DNA of 64,000 bases, taken from Streptomyces galbus (lineage in GTDB: Bacteria > Actinomycetota > Actinomycetes > Streptomycetales > Streptomycetaceae). The position numbers and the translations under genes were made by a program. The notes beneath the pieces were generated by a model. It saw only the letters and a program-made list of their open reading frames with translations. It was not told the DNA's origin and made no database searches. The stretch spans positions 263,530 through 327,529 of the forward strand of contig NZ_SZPR01000011.1 in assembly GCF_005280195.1 (NCBI RefSeq), read 5' to 3'. Shown piece by piece: positions 27,517 to 36,484 of the stretch; the first letter of the stretch is position 1; every line of letters begins with the position of its first letter.

Positions 27517-28257
27517 ATGGCTCGGAACATCGTTGTCAGTGGTGGGGGCAGTGGAATCGGGTTGGCCGCGGCGCGGGTGTTCGCCGCCGACGGGGACCGG
27601 GTGCTGCTGCTCGGGCGCCGGGCGGAGGTGCTCGAGCGGGCCGGGGTGCCCGGGGCGCTCACCCGGGCCGCCGACCTGAGCGACGTGGACGACGTGCGGG
27701 GCGTCGCCCGGTTCGTCGCGGAGGAGCTGGGCACCGTCGACGTGCTCGTCCACTGCGCGGGCGGCACCGGGCAGCTCGAACCGCTGGCCGGCACCGACGA
27801 CCCCCTGGAGCGCGTCGCCCACGACTGGGGCGTGAACTTCCGGCTCAACACCCTCACGGCCGTGCTGCTCACCGAGGCGTTGAAGGAACGGCTCGCCGAG
27901 CCCGGCGGGCGGGTGCTCTTCCTCAGCTCGGTCGCCGCCTACCGGGGGTCGGGCAGCGGGGCGTACGGCGGGGCCAAGGCGGCCCTGCACCCCTACGCGC
28001 ACGACCTGGCCCGGCAGGTGGGGCCGCGCGGGATCACGGTGAACGTGGTGGCGCCCGGCTACGTCGAGGACACCGAGTTCTTCGGGCCGGCCATCGACCC
28101 GGCCCGCCGGGAGCGGCTGGTCGCCGAGACCTCCACCGGGCGGGCCGGGACCCCGGGGGACGTCGCCGCCACCCTGCACTGGCTGGCGTCGCCCGGCGCC
28201 GCCCACGTCACGTCCCAGATCATCCAGGTCAACGGCGGCGCCGAGCGGGGCCATTGA
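27517..28257 (+). CDS. SDR family oxidoreductase
   Basis: Short-chain dehydrogenase of 246 residues. The cofactor loop SGGGSGIG is at residues 8-15 and the catalytic YGGAK motif follows the SS pair in LFLSSVAAYRG. The C-terminal ITVNVVAPGYVEDTEF is typical of FabG-like enzymes. Substrate unknown. The ATG at 27517 was chosen because it directly precedes the first beta strand; TACGCT at 27505-27510 six bases upstream predicts a leaderless mRNA. The frame is open to 27433 but that part is not protein-like. It converges on the mechanosensitive channel gene with a 15-base gap. Confidence 0.9.
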   Translation: MARNIVVSGGGSGIGLAAARVFAADGDRVLLLGRRAEVLERAGVPGALTRAADLSDVDDVRGVARFVAEELGTVDVLVHCAGGTGQLEPLAGTDDPLERVAHDWGVNFRLNTLTAVLLTEALKERLAEPGGRVLFLSSVAAYRGSGSGAYGGAKAALHPYAHDLARQVGPRGITVNVVAPGYVEDTEFFGPAIDPARRERLVAETSTGRAGTPGDVAATLHWLASPGAAHVTSQIIQVNGGAERGH

Positions 28258-28272
28258 GGACGGCCGGGGCTC

Positions 28273-29397
28273 TCAGCCCCGGCCGGTGCGCGGCTTCTCG
28301 TACGCCCGGTGGTCGCTCCGGAACTCCTCCCACGGCGTCTGCGAGGGCACCCGGCCCGGCGGGGGCACCGCGCCCGCGGTGTTGACCCGGGGCAGCGCGT
28401 ACGGGTGGTGCTCGGCCAGCCAGCGGATCATCTGCTCGCGCACCGCCACCCGCACCGTCCACACGTCGTCGGCGTCCTTCGCCGTCACCAGGGCGCGCAC
28501 CTGCAGGGTGTTGGGCGTGGAGTCGGTCACCACCAGGCCGTAGTCGCGGCCGTCCCAGGCGGGGCACTCGCGCAGGATGTCGCGCAGCTTCTCGCGCATC
28601 AGCTCGGTCGGCGCCGAGTGGTCCAGGTGCCAGTACACGATGCCGGTCATCTGGGGGGTGCCGCGCGACCAGTTCTCGAACGGCTTGGAGGTGAAGTACG
28701 ACACCGGCATGGTGATCCGGCGCTCGTCCCAGGTCCGCACGGTCAGGTAGGTCAGCGTGACGTCCTCGACCGTGCCCCACTCGCCGTCCACGACCACCAC
28801 GTCACCGAGGCGCACCATGTCGCCGAAGGCGATCTGGAACCCGGCGAACATGTTGCTCAGGGTCGACTGCGCGGCCACACCGGCGACGATGCCGACGATG
28901 CCGGCCGAGGCGAGCAGCGAGGCGCCGGCCGCGCGCATGGCGGGGAACGTCAGCAGCATCGCCGCGACGGCCACCACCCCGACGACCGCCGACACCACCC
29001 GCATGATCAGCGCGACCTGGGTGCGCACCCGGCGCACCCGTGCCGGGTCGCGCTGGGCGCGGGCGCTGGCGTACCGCTCGTACGAGGTCTGCACGATCGC
29101 GGAGGCGATCCGGATGATCAGCCAGGCCGCGGAGCCGATCAGCACCAGCGTCAGGAAGCGGCCGATGCCGACCCGGTGTTCCAGGAGCAGTTCCGCCTGG
29201 TCGTAGGAGCCTCTGAGCAGGGCCGCGCACAGCACGAGCTGGTAGGGGATGCGGCCGCGGCGCAGCAGGCCCCACAAGGGTGTCTCGTGGTGCCGGGCGT
29301 CCGCCTTGCGCAGCAGAAGGTCGGAGGCCCAGCCGATGACGAGTGTCAGTACGACCGCACCCCCGACCACGATCACGGGTCGGAGCAGGTTCTCCAT
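28273..29397 (-). CDS. MscS-like mechanosensitive ion channel
   Basis: A 374-residue membrane protein with four to five membrane segments in residues 1-170, then the MscS pore helix and beta domain (AGIVGIVAGVAAQSTLSNMFAGFQIAFGDMVRLGD, about 180-215, followed by GEWGTVEDVTLTYLTVRTWD). The C-terminal part is cytoplasmic and ends in a short basic tail. Members release solutes on hypo-osmotic shock. The start is ATG 29397, 131 bases away from the divergent hydrolase gene. Confidence 0.9.
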   Translation of the reverse strand: MENLLRPVIVVGGAVVLTLVIGWASDLLLRKADARHHETPLWGLLRRGRIPYQLVLCAALLRGSYDQAELLLEHRVGIGRFLTLVLIGSAAWLIIRIASAIVQTSYERYASARAQRDPARVRRVRTQVALIMRVVSAVVGVVAVAAMLLTFPAMRAAGASLLASAGIVGIVAGVAAQSTLSNMFAGFQIAFGDMVRLGDVVVVDGEWGTVEDVTLTYLTVRTWDERRITMPVSYFTSKPFENWSRGTPQMTGIVYWHLDHSAPTELMREKLRDILRECPAWDGRDYGLVVTDSTPNTLQVRALVTAKDADDVWTVRVAVREQMIRWLAEHHPYALPRVNTAGAVPPPGRVPSQTPWEEFRSDHRAYEKPRTGRG

Positions 29398-29528
29398 GTC
29401 TTCGAACGTAACCGGGACCGCAGGGGGCTGAACCTGAGGTTCCTGTGACGATCGCCATGAACTTCTGTGCGCGGGGTGCCCCGAGCGGTGTCGTGAGGGC
29501 CGTCGGCGGGGCTGGCACCATGGTCCCC

Positions 29529-30119
29529 ATGAACGTCATGCTGTTTCACTCGACCCATGGCCTCAGGCCCGCCGTGCACGCGGCGGCGGACCGGCTGCGT
29601 GCCGCCGGGCACGAGGTGTGGACGCCGGACCTCTTCGACGGGCGCACGTTCGAGGACGTCGAGGAGGGCATGGAGTTCAAGGAGCGCCTCGGCAAGGAGG
29701 AGCTGCTGCGGCGGGCCGTGCTGGCGGCCGCGCCCTACTCGGAGCGGCACCTGGTGTACGCCGGGTTCTCGCTCGGCGCGTCGGTCGCGCAGACCCTGGC
29801 CCTCGGTGACGACAAGGCGCGCGGGCTGCTGCTCCTGCACGGCACCTCCGACCTCGCGCCGAACGCCTCGGTGGACGACCTGCCGGTGCAGCTCCACATC
29901 GCGGAGCCGGACCCCTTCGAGACGGAGGACTGGCTCGGCTCCTGGTACCTGCAGATGCGCCGGGCGGGCGCCGACGTGGAGATCCACCGGTACGCCGGGG
30001 CCGGCCACCTCTACACCGACCCCGACCTGCCCGACTACGACCGCGAGGCCGCCGAGGCCACCTGGCGGGTGGCGCTCGGCTTCCTCGCGTCGCTCCAGGA
30101 GGATCAGCCCGCGCGGTAG
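29529..30119 (+). CDS. Dienelactone hydrolase family protein
   Basis: An alpha/beta hydrolase of 196 residues opening [11 protein letters not shown]. The nucleophile elbow reads GFSLGAS, so serine replaces the cysteine of true dienelactone hydrolases; the acid and histidine are likely in EPDPFE and GAGHLYTD. Substrate unknown. The ATG at 29529 was preferred to an open frame reaching 29445; CACCAT at 29516-29521 seven bases before it fits a leaderless start. Its 3' end overlaps the convergent metalloprotease gene by 16 bases. Confidence 0.82.
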   Translation: MNVMLFHSTHGLRPAVHAAADRLRAAGHEVWTPDLFDGRTFEDVEEGMEFKERLGKEELLRRAVLAAAPYSERHLVYAGFSLGASVAQTLALGDDKARGLLLLHGTSDLAPNASVDDLPVQLHIAEPDPFETEDWLGSWYLQMRRAGADVEIHRYAGAGHLYTDPDLPDYDREAAEATWRVALGFLASLQEDQPAR

Positions 30120-31096
30120 GCGGCCCAGCTCTGCTGCATGCGGGTCACCTGGCCCGGGGTGAACTGGTACATGCAGGCGTCGTACGTGTAGTCCATGAAG
30201 TTGTGGATGGGGTCGACGCCCGCCTTGTTGGTGCAGGTGTCACGGCCCGTCGGGCACTGGTACGCGGCGCTCTTCTCGGCCGGGGTGTCGTCGACGTAGT
30301 CGCCGCTGCCGCTGCAGCCGCCCTGGAAGGTGTGGTAGAGCCCCAGCCAGTGGCCGACCTCGTGGGTGGCGGTGTCGCCCTGGTCGTAGTTGGTCGCGGT
30401 GCCGCCCGGCAGGGACGCGTCGAGGATGACGACGCCGTCCATGGACGGGCTGGACTTGTAGGAGCTGGGGAAGGTGGCCCAGCCGAGGAGGCCGCCGCCG
30501 AGGTTGGCGGTGTAGATGTTCAGCGCGTTGGCGCCGCCCTTGCGCAGCGCGGTCTTCATGGCCTTCTCGGCGGTGGAGCCGGAGGACAGGTTGTACCAGG
30601 TGGCGTTGTCCGTGTAGTCGGTGCCGGCCAGCGTGAACTGGAAGCCGGAGTCGGTGTTCCCGGTGCCCTGGCCGGCGTAGGCCGCGTTCAGCACGTTGAT
30701 CTGGGAGCTGATCGCCGAGGAGCTGAGCTGGCCCTTGGCGCCGTCGTGGATCACGTGGAAGTAGACCGGGATGCTGGCCGCGGCCACTGCGGAAACGTTT
30801 CGGCCGCTGACGCGCAACTGGTCCAGCTTCTTGCGCAGGTCGGCGTTCATGGCCTGGGCCCCCGCCTCGGTGACCTCGTTGGGCTCGGCGGCGTGCGCGC
30901 CGTTGCCGGGGCGGGCCTGGCGGGCCGTCGCGTCCGCGGTGTCCGCGCAGGCGGAGGCGGCGGTGTGGGCGAGGGTGCCGGCCGCGGCCACACCGGTGGG
31001 CGTCGACAGCGGGGCGAGCATCAGGGTGCCGGCCACGGCGGCCGTGCCGAGAAGGCGTCTGCGCGTCTGGGGGGACGTCCGGGCGAACGCACGCAT
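30104..31096 (-). CDS. Secreted zinc metalloprotease, M43 (pappalysin/cytophagalysin) type
   Basis: A 330-residue exported protease. The signal region is [18 protein letters not shown] with AAA before the mature part; paired arginines make Tat export possible, but Sec is not excluded. [11 protein letters not shown] at 245-255 is the metzincin zinc motif and NFMDYT downstream is the Met-turn, with disulfide-type cysteines between, as in M43 proteins. The ATG at 31096 has a strong AGGAG site; the frame is open to 31297 without one. A promoter with an embedded palindrome is seen upstream at 31158-31185. Confidence 0.9.
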   Translation of the reverse strand: MRAFARTSPQTRRRLLGTAAVAGTLMLAPLSTPTGVAAAGTLAHTAASACADTADATARQARPGNGAHAAEPNEVTEAGAQAMNADLRKKLDQLRVSGRNVSAVAAASIPVYFHVIHDGAKGQLSSSAISSQINVLNAAYAGQGTGNTDSGFQFTLAGTDYTDNATWYNLSSGSTAEKAMKTALRKGGANALNIYTANLGGGLLGWATFPSSYKSSPSMDGVVILDASLPGGTATNYDQGDTATHEVGHWLGLYHTFQGGCSGSGDYVDDTPAEKSAAYQCPTGRDTCTNKAGVDPIHNFMDYTYDACMYQFTPGQVTRMQQSWAAYRAG

Positions 31097-31157
31097 GCTG
31101 ACTCCTGGTGGAATCGGTGGGGAGAGGGGCGCAGGGGTCTTCCTGGCCACCGCCCGG

Positions 31158-31185
31158 AGATTACGTGGACATGACCATGTCCGAA
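31158..31185 (-). promoter_or_regulatory. Candidate promoter with a palindromic operator for the metalloprotease
   Basis: On the minus strand TTCGGA (31185-31180) and TAATCT (31163-31158) are 16 bases apart. The spacer and -35 contain the inverted repeat GGACATG-AC-CATGTCC (31167-31182), a 16-base palindrome with a two-base centre. A dimeric regulator bound there would cover the promoter, so repression is the simplest reading. The rest of 31186-31323 shows nothing clear. Confidence 0.5.
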
Positions 31186-31323
31186 GAGCATCGTTCCAGC
31201 CATCAACTGCCCGGTGACCGTGGGTGATCGAAGCGGGGGTGGCGGGTCGAGCGGGTGGAGGCATGAGACGGTGTGCGCCGGTTCGTGACCGGAACACGCC
31301 GCCCGTCGTCCCCGCCTGACCCG

Positions 31324-31360
31324 CCGAGGCGGGTACGGGGGTGGCCCGTACCCGCCTCGG
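31324..31360 (-). terminator. Perfect hairpin downstream of phoD
   Basis: Arms CCGAGGCGGGTACGGG (31324-31339) and its complement (31345-31360) give a 16-bp stem with a 5-base loop, 78 bases past the phoD stop on the minus strand. No T tract follows, but stem strength makes termination between phoD and the metalloprotease likely. Confidence 0.75.
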
Positions 31361-31437
31361 GGGTGACCCGCAGGTGGCGCCGAGGTGGCCGGAAAGCGCC
31401 CCTCACGCACCGTCGTTACGTCGTCCACACACAGCTT

Positions 31438-33099
31438 TTACACAGGGTCGTAGGTCCGCTCGACCTTCTGCGTGCCGCTGCGCGTGCGGTACGAGCGCGC
31501 CCAGGACGAGGTCGCGTCGGGCCGGGTGCGGTCGGAGAGCACGTAGTAGTCCATCTGCGCGCGGGCGGCGGTGATGTCCAGGACGCCGTAGCCGTGGCGG
31601 TCGGTGTCGACCCAGTGGACGTGCCGGTTGGCGGCGCGGATGAGCGGCGCGGCCACCGCGGAGACCGTGCCCTCGGGGACCTTCACCAGGTCGTCGAGGT
31701 TGTCGGAGGTCACCGAGGTCACCACGAACTCGGTGGCGGCGGAGGCGGACAGCGGGTACGTGCCGGCGTCCACCGGCACGTCGTTGGCCCACGCCATGTG
31801 GATGTCGCCGGTCAGGAAGACGGTGTTGCGGATGGCGTGCGCGCGCAGGTGGGCCAGCAGCTCGCGGCGGTCGTCGGTGTAGCCGTCCCACTGGTCGGTG
31901 TTGAGGGCGAGGCCCTCCTTCGGCAGGCCCAGCAGCTCCGCCAGCGGCTTCAGCAGGTCCGCGGTGAGCGCGCCGATCGCGAACGGCGAGATCATGACCG
32001 AGTTGCCGACCAGCCGCCAGGTGGTGTCGGAGGACTGCAGGCCCGCCTTGAGCCAGTCGAGCTGGGCGCGGCCGGTGAGGGTGCGGTCCGGGTCGTCGAC
32101 GCCGCCGTTGCCGGTCTTGACCTGCTGGGAGCGGAACGAGCGCAGGTCCAGCAGCGACAGGTCGGCCAGCTTGCCGAAGCGCAGCCGGCGGTAGGTGGTG
32201 CCGGCGATGGCCGGGCGGACCGGCATCCACTCGAAGTAGGCCTGGCGTGCGGCGGCCTGACGGGCCGTCCAGGTGCCCTCGGCGCCCTCGGTGTGGTTCT
32301 CGGCGCCGCCCGACCAGGCGTCGTTGGCGAACTCGTGGTCGTCCCAGATCGCCACGACCGGCGCCTTGTGGTGCAGCGCCTGGAGGTCCGGGTCGGTCTT
32401 GTAACGGCCGTGCCGGGTGCGGTAGTCGGCGAGGGTGAGGATCTCGTGGGCCGGCGCGTGCGGCCGTACGACCGTGTCGCGGGTGCCGTACTGGCCGGTG
32501 CCGTACTCGTAGATGTAGTCGCCCAGGTGCAGCCAGGCGTCCAGGTCGGAGCGGGCGGCGAGGTGGCGGTAGGCGGAGAAGTAGCCGGCCTCCCAGTTGG
32601 CGCAGGAGACCACGCCGAAGCGCAGGCCCGGCACCGCGGCGTCCACCGCCGGCGCGGTGCGGGTGCGCGCCACCGGGGAGTCGGTGCCGCCGGCCGAGAA
32701 GCGGAACCAGTAGTCGGTGGCGGGCTGCAGGCCGCGCACGTCCGCCTTGACGGTGTGGTCGGAGGCGGCGGTGGCGGTGACGGACCCCTTGGCGACGACG
32801 GTGGTCAGCGCCTTGTCCTGGGCTATCACCCACTCGACCTTGATGTCGGGGCCGATGCCGGAACCCGGTGTCGCCCCGGCGGTCGGGGTCACGCGGGTCC
32901 ACAGCAGGATGCCGTCCGGGAGCGGGTCGCCGGAGGCGACGCCGTGCAGGAAGGCCGGCGTGTCGTCGGCGGCCCGGGCGGGCAGCGCGGCGGCGAGCGG
33001 TCCGGCCAGGACGGCGGTGGCCGCGGCGGCCTTGACGACCGTACGGCGGCGCGGGGCAAGCGGCTTGAGGCCTTGTGAGGCTCTGTCTCGACTGGTCAC
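31438..33099 (-). CDS. phoD: Alkaline phosphatase/phosphodiesterase PhoD, Tat-exported
   Basis: PhoD-family enzyme releasing phosphate from mono- and diesters outside the cell, dependent on iron and calcium in characterised members. Residues 17-19 are RRR within the Tat signal [17 protein letters not shown] and cleavage is likely after ARA at 43. [24 protein letters not shown] and the SNLAD-type C-terminal metal residues around [12 protein letters not shown] are visible. Length 553 residues is typical. The GTG at 33099 has no ribosome binding site; TAACCT (33113-33108) eight bases upstream suggests leaderless translation. phoD is usually under PhoP control in Streptomyces, but I did not find clear PHO boxes. 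Confidence 0.92.
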   Translation of the reverse strand: MTSRDRASQGLKPLAPRRRTVVKAAAATAVLAGPLAAALPARAADDTPAFLHGVASGDPLPDGILLWTRVTPTAGATPGSGIGPDIKVEWVIAQDKALTTVVAKGSVTATAASDHTVKADVRGLQPATDYWFRFSAGGTDSPVARTRTAPAVDAAVPGLRFGVVSCANWEAGYFSAYRHLAARSDLDAWLHLGDYIYEYGTGQYGTRDTVVRPHAPAHEILTLADYRTRHGRYKTDPDLQALHHKAPVVAIWDDHEFANDAWSGGAENHTEGAEGTWTARQAAARQAYFEWMPVRPAIAGTTYRRLRFGKLADLSLLDLRSFRSQQVKTGNGGVDDPDRTLTGRAQLDWLKAGLQSSDTTWRLVGNSVMISPFAIGALTADLLKPLAELLGLPKEGLALNTDQWDGYTDDRRELLAHLRAHAIRNTVFLTGDIHMAWANDVPVDAGTYPLSASAATEFVVTSVTSDNLDDLVKVPEGTVSAVAAPLIRAANRHVHWVDTDRHGYGVLDITAARAQMDYYVLSDRTRPDATSSWARSYRTRSGTQKVERTYDPV

Positions 33100-33131
33100 G
33101 GGCGATCAGGTTACTCAGCGGTACGCCGAAA

Positions 33132-33161
33132 AGCGGGCGAACTCCCGAAAGTTCGCCCGCT
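33132..33161 (-). terminator. Intrinsic terminator downstream of the DsbA-like gene
   Basis: AGCGGGCGAACT (33132-33143) and AGTTCGCCCGCT (33150-33161) form a 12-bp perfect stem with a 6-base loop; on the minus strand it is followed by TTT. It separates the DsbA-like gene from phoD. Confidence 0.85.
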
Positions 33162-33236
33162 CTTCGCGTGCCGGTCGGCAGTACCGGGCCGGCGAGCCGT
33201 GCCGGGCCCGCGTGCCGGATCGCGCCGTGCGCCGGG

Positions 33237-34049
33237 TCAGCCCTTGAGGGCCGCCGTGAGCGCCGTGGTGAAGTCGGCCACCGTCATCGGGGCGTTCTTG
33301 CCGTCCGAGCCGGTGAGGGTCTTGCCGTCCATCTTCAGCGTCGGGGTGCCGCTGACGCCGCTCTTGTCGAACACCTTGGACATCTCCAGCGCCCACCGGT
33401 CGTAGGTGCCGTCCTTGACCGCCTTCTGGAACTTGGCGTTGCCCTTCAGCGCCGGGACGGTGTCCGCGATCTTGATCAGGTAGGCGTCGCTCTTGAACTT
33501 GTCGTCGGTCTCCTCGGGGTGCCACTTCGCCGAGTACATGGCGGTCTTGTACTCGAAGAACGCCTCGGGGCTGACGTCGAGCGCGGCACCGAGCGCGCTG
33601 AGGGCGTTCTTGGAGCCCTCACCGCTCATGGTGTTGTCCAGGAAGGTGGCGCCGATGTACTGGATCTTGAACTTGCCGGCGTCCAGGTCGGACTTCACCG
33701 TCGGGCCGACCGTCTGCTCGAACTGGGAGCAGATCGGGCAGCGCGGGTCCTCGTACATCTCGAGGGTCTTCTTGGCGGTGCTCTTGCCGACCACCACGGT
33801 GGTGCCGTTCTTGCCGCTGGAGTTCGCGGGCTTGACCAGGGTGGCCGTCTTCGCCTCTTCCCAGTGGCCGGGCTTGTTGGCCTGGACGACGGCGTAGCCT
33901 ATGCCGCCGGCCGCGGCCAGCACGGCCACCGCGGAGGCGGCGACGATGACCTGGCGGCGGACCTTCGCGCGCTTGGCAGCGCGCTCGCGCTCGATGCGCA
34001 GCCGCTCGCGGGCCGCCGTCTTCGCGGCCTGGCTGTTGCGCTTGCTCAT
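33237..34049 (-). CDS. Membrane-anchored DsbA-like thioredoxin-fold protein
   Basis: A 270-residue protein with a very basic cytoplasmic head (residues 1-32), a single membrane anchor (33-57) and an extracytoplasmic DsbA/thioredoxin_4 domain. The redox motif is C104-P-I-C107, and SGTPTL carries the cis-proline, so the active site is complete. It probably forms or isomerises disulfides in exported proteins. The start is ATG 34049 with AGGGAG upstream; the longer frame to 34382 is not protein-like. A second member with CPAC lies at 62222. Confidence 0.9.
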   Translation of the reverse strand: MSKRNSQAAKTAARERLRIERERAAKRAKVRRQVIVAASAVAVLAAAGGIGYAVVQANKPGHWEEAKTATLVKPANSSGKNGTTVVVGKSTAKKTLEMYEDPRCPICSQFEQTVGPTVKSDLDAGKFKIQYIGATFLDNTMSGEGSKNALSALGAALDVSPEAFFEYKTAMYSAKWHPEETDDKFKSDAYLIKIADTVPALKGNAKFQKAVKDGTYDRWALEMSKVFDKSGVSGTPTLKMDGKTLTGSDGKNAPMTVADFTTALTAALKG

Positions 34050-34164
34050 GTCTGTGTTCTCCCTGGGGGACGCGCACGGGCTCGTGCGCGGATACGTGTG
34101 GGGGTGCTGCTCGTGCTCGACGAGGTGCGCGGGGGCCGCGCAGGAGGATCTCCCGGCCCGCCGC

Positions 34165-34866
34165 TCAGGCGGCGAGGCGCAGGGCGTCGGGGCGCGGGGG
34201 GCCGCGTCGGCCCGGGCCGTGCACGAGGAGCGGGTCCCGAGGGAGGTCCGGACGCAGCGCGGAGCGCGGCGGGCGGGCGGCCGACGGGGCGCGTCGTACG
34301 GTCGAGGCGGCCACCGCCAGCAGCAGCGGGCGGAACGTCGTCGCGGTCGCCGCGCGCAGGAGCTGGGCCAGGGCCCGCTCACCCCGGCGCAGCCAGGCCG
34401 CGGCGGTCAGGCCCACCGTGAGGTGCGCGGCCAGCAGCAGCCAGGCCGTCCCGGGGTCGGAGTGGGCCAGCACCCCGCCGAGGCGGTCGGCGTCGGTGCC
34501 CGTGAGTCGGGCCAGCGGGGTGCCCACGCGGGTGCCGTCGCCGCACAGGACGTCCCAGCCGACCGAGCGCAGCGGGCCGGTCACCGGGCCGCCGGCCGGG
34601 CCGTAGCAGACGTGCTGGCCGGTGGTGAGGACCGTGTCGGCCGCCAGCTCCAGCGGCACCAGCAGCGCGGCGATGTGCCCGAAGCCGCGCTCGCGGCCCG
34701 CCAGGGCGTAGGCGAGCGCGAACACGGCGGCCGCGACGGCGGCCACCGTGTTCAGCGGCAGGGGAGCCCGCGACAGCAGCACGTGCGACGCGGTGCTGAG
34801 CGTCACGACGAGTGCCGTGAACAGCGCCGCGCGTACGGCTCTGAGGCGGGTCCCGGATATGTCCAT
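34165..34866 (-). CDS. Integral membrane protein of unknown function
   Basis: A 233-residue protein with four probable membrane segments (about 12-31, 38-57, 64-82 and 138-158), a periplasmic-side loop with two cysteines (in HVCYG and DVLCG) between the third and fourth, and a Pro/Arg-rich tail. I recognise no enzyme motif. Proximity to the DsbA-like gene, 115 bases downstream on the same strand, and the loop cysteines raise the idea of a redox partner, but the VKOR/DsbB cysteine pairs are not seen. It starts with ATG 34866. Confidence 0.75.
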   Translation of the reverse strand: MDISGTRLRAVRAALFTALVVTLSTASHVLLSRAPLPLNTVAAVAAAVFALAYALAGRERGFGHIAALLVPLELAADTVLTTGQHVCYGPAGGPVTGPLRSVGWDVLCGDGTRVGTPLARLTGTDADRLGGVLAHSDPGTAWLLLAAHLTVGLTAAAWLRRGERALAQLLRAATATTFRPLLLAVAASTVRRAPSAARPPRSALRPDLPRDPLLVHGPGRRGPPRPDALRLAA

Positions 34867-34902
34867 AGCGACAACGAGTGTGGCACGCGCTCCTGTAAGG
34901 GA

Positions 34903-34914
34903 CCCCTAAAGGGG
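34903..34914. repeat. Short inverted repeat in the 34867-34934 gap
   Basis: CCCCT-AA-AGGGG is a 12-base near-continuous palindrome, extendable to GGACCCCT/AGGGGACC with one mismatch. It is 36 bases upstream of the membrane protein start and 20 bases beyond the DUF2252 stop; it may be an operator or a weak hairpin. Confidence 0.4.
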
Positions 34915-34934
34915 ACCTGTGAGCGTCCTTTCCG

Positions 34935-36281
34935 TCACAGACCCGGAATCCGCCCGTTGCGGAACAGGTCCACGAAGATCTGGTGGTCCGCCCGCGCGCG
35001 GGCGCCGTAGCGGTGCGCGAAGTCGACCAGCAGCGGCGCGAAGCCCTCCTCGTCGGCCGCGATCGCCGCGTCGATGGCCCGCTCGGTGGAGAACGGCACC
35101 AGGGACTCCCCGGAGGTGTCGTCCGCCGCCGAGTGCATCGACGCCGTGGCCCGGCCGAGGTCGGCGACGACCGCCGCGATCTCCTCCGGGTCGTCGATGT
35201 CGCCCCAGTCCAGGTCCACCGCGTACGGCGAGACCTCCGCGACGAGCTGCCCGGCGCCGTCCAGCTCGGTCCAGCCCAGCCACGGGTCGGCGTGCGCCTG
35301 CAGGGCGCGCTGGGAGATCACCGTGCGGTGCCCCTCGTGCTGGAAGTAGTCCCGGATCGCCCGGTCGGTGATGTGCCGGGAGACGGCCGGGGTCTGGGCC
35401 TGCTTGATGTAGATCACGACGTCGTTCTCCAGGGCGTCGCTGTGGCCCTCCAGCAGGATGTTGTACGACGGCAGGCCCGCCGAGCCGATGCCGATGCCGC
35501 GCCGGCCCACGACGTCCTTGACGCGGTAGGAGTCCGGGCGGGCCAGCGAGGAGTCCGGGAGCGTCTCCAGGTAGCCGTCGAAGGCGGCCAGCACCTTGTA
35601 GCGGGTGGCCGCGTCCAGCTCTATCGAGCCGCCGCCGGGGGCGAAGCGGCGCTCGAAGTCGCGGATCTCGGTCATCGACTCCAGCAGGCCGAACCGGGTC
35701 AGCGAACGGGCGTCGCGCAGGGCGTCCAGCAGCGGGCCGGTCGCCGTGTCCAGGGTGAACGGGGGCACCTCGTCGCTCTTGGCGCCGGTCGCCAGCGAGC
35801 GGATGCGTTCGCGGTACGCGCCCGCGTAGATCCCCACCAGCTCGCTGATCTGCTCGTCGCTGAGCGCCTTGGCGTACCCGATCAGCGCGATCGACGCCGA
35901 GAAGCGCTTCAGGTCCCAGGTGAAGGGGCCGACGTAGGCCTCGTCGAAGTCGTTGACGTTGAAGATCAGCCGGCCGTTGGAGTCCATGTACGTGCCGAAG
36001 TTCTCCGCGTGCAGGTCGCCGTGGATCCACACGCGCGAGGTGCGCTCGTCCTGGTAGGGCCCGCTGTCCCCGCGCGACTCGCCCGGTCCGTTCGCCGCGT
36101 CCAGGTCGTGGTAGAAGAGGCAGGCCGTGCCCCGGTAGAAGGCGAACGCCGAGGCCGCCATCTTGCGGAACTTCACCCGGAACGCGGCCGGGTCGGCGGC
36201 CAGGAGCTCGCCGAAGGCGGTGTCGAAGACGGTGAGGATCTCCTCACCGCGCTGCTCCTCGTTGAGCGGGGTGACCGACAT
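34935..36281 (-). CDS. DUF2252 family protein (kinase-like fold suspected)
   Basis: A 448-residue cytoplasmic protein of family DUF2252. RVWIHGDLHAENFG (HGDLHAEN at 87-94) followed by NDFDE (110-114) resembles the catalytic and metal-binding loops of aminoglycoside phosphotransferase-like kinases, so a small-molecule or protein kinase activity is plausible but unproven. In canonical APH enzymes these motifs occur late in the sequence, whereas here they are N-terminal, which suggests a permuted or divergent arrangement. The ATG at 36281 has a perfect AGGAGG site. It diverges from dnaE. Confidence 0.85.
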   Translation of the reverse strand: MSVTPLNEEQRGEEILTVFDTAFGELLAADPAAFRVKFRKMAASAFAFYRGTACLFYHDLDAANGPGESRGDSGPYQDERTSRVWIHGDLHAENFGTYMDSNGRLIFNVNDFDEAYVGPFTWDLKRFSASIALIGYAKALSDEQISELVGIYAGAYRERIRSLATGAKSDEVPPFTLDTATGPLLDALRDARSLTRFGLLESMTEIRDFERRFAPGGGSIELDAATRYKVLAAFDGYLETLPDSSLARPDSYRVKDVVGRRGIGIGSAGLPSYNILLEGHSDALENDVVIYIKQAQTPAVSRHITDRAIRDYFQHEGHRTVISQRALQAHADPWLGWTELDGAGQLVAEVSPYAVDLDWGDIDDPEEIAAVVADLGRATASMHSAADDTSGESLVPFSTERAIDAAIAADEEGFAPLLVDFAHRYGARARADHQIFVDLFRNGRIPGL

Positions 36282-36417
36282 CGCGGGGTGCCTCCTGGTG
36301 CATGACGTGTACGACAGCGTTCCTGTCGTCTCCCAACGGACGGGGCCGCCGGGAAGTGCCCGCGGCCCTCGCTGTGAAGGTACGCGGGGCGACCCGCCCG
36401 GTGTCAGTCCCGAGGCA

Positions 36418-36423
36418 TAGACT
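36418..36423 (+). promoter_or_regulatory. Candidate -10 element for dnaE
   Basis: TAGACT at 36418-36423 is a good vegetative -10 hexamer, 61 bases before the dnaE start. A -35 element is not obvious. The DUF2252-dnaE gap (36282-36484) otherwise contains only the ribosome binding sites of the two divergent genes. Confidence 0.35.
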
Positions 36424-36484
36424 TCGACGCTGACCCCGGACTGTCCGCCGTCCCGTCGCCGCTCGTTCCCCTGGAGGCCGCACC

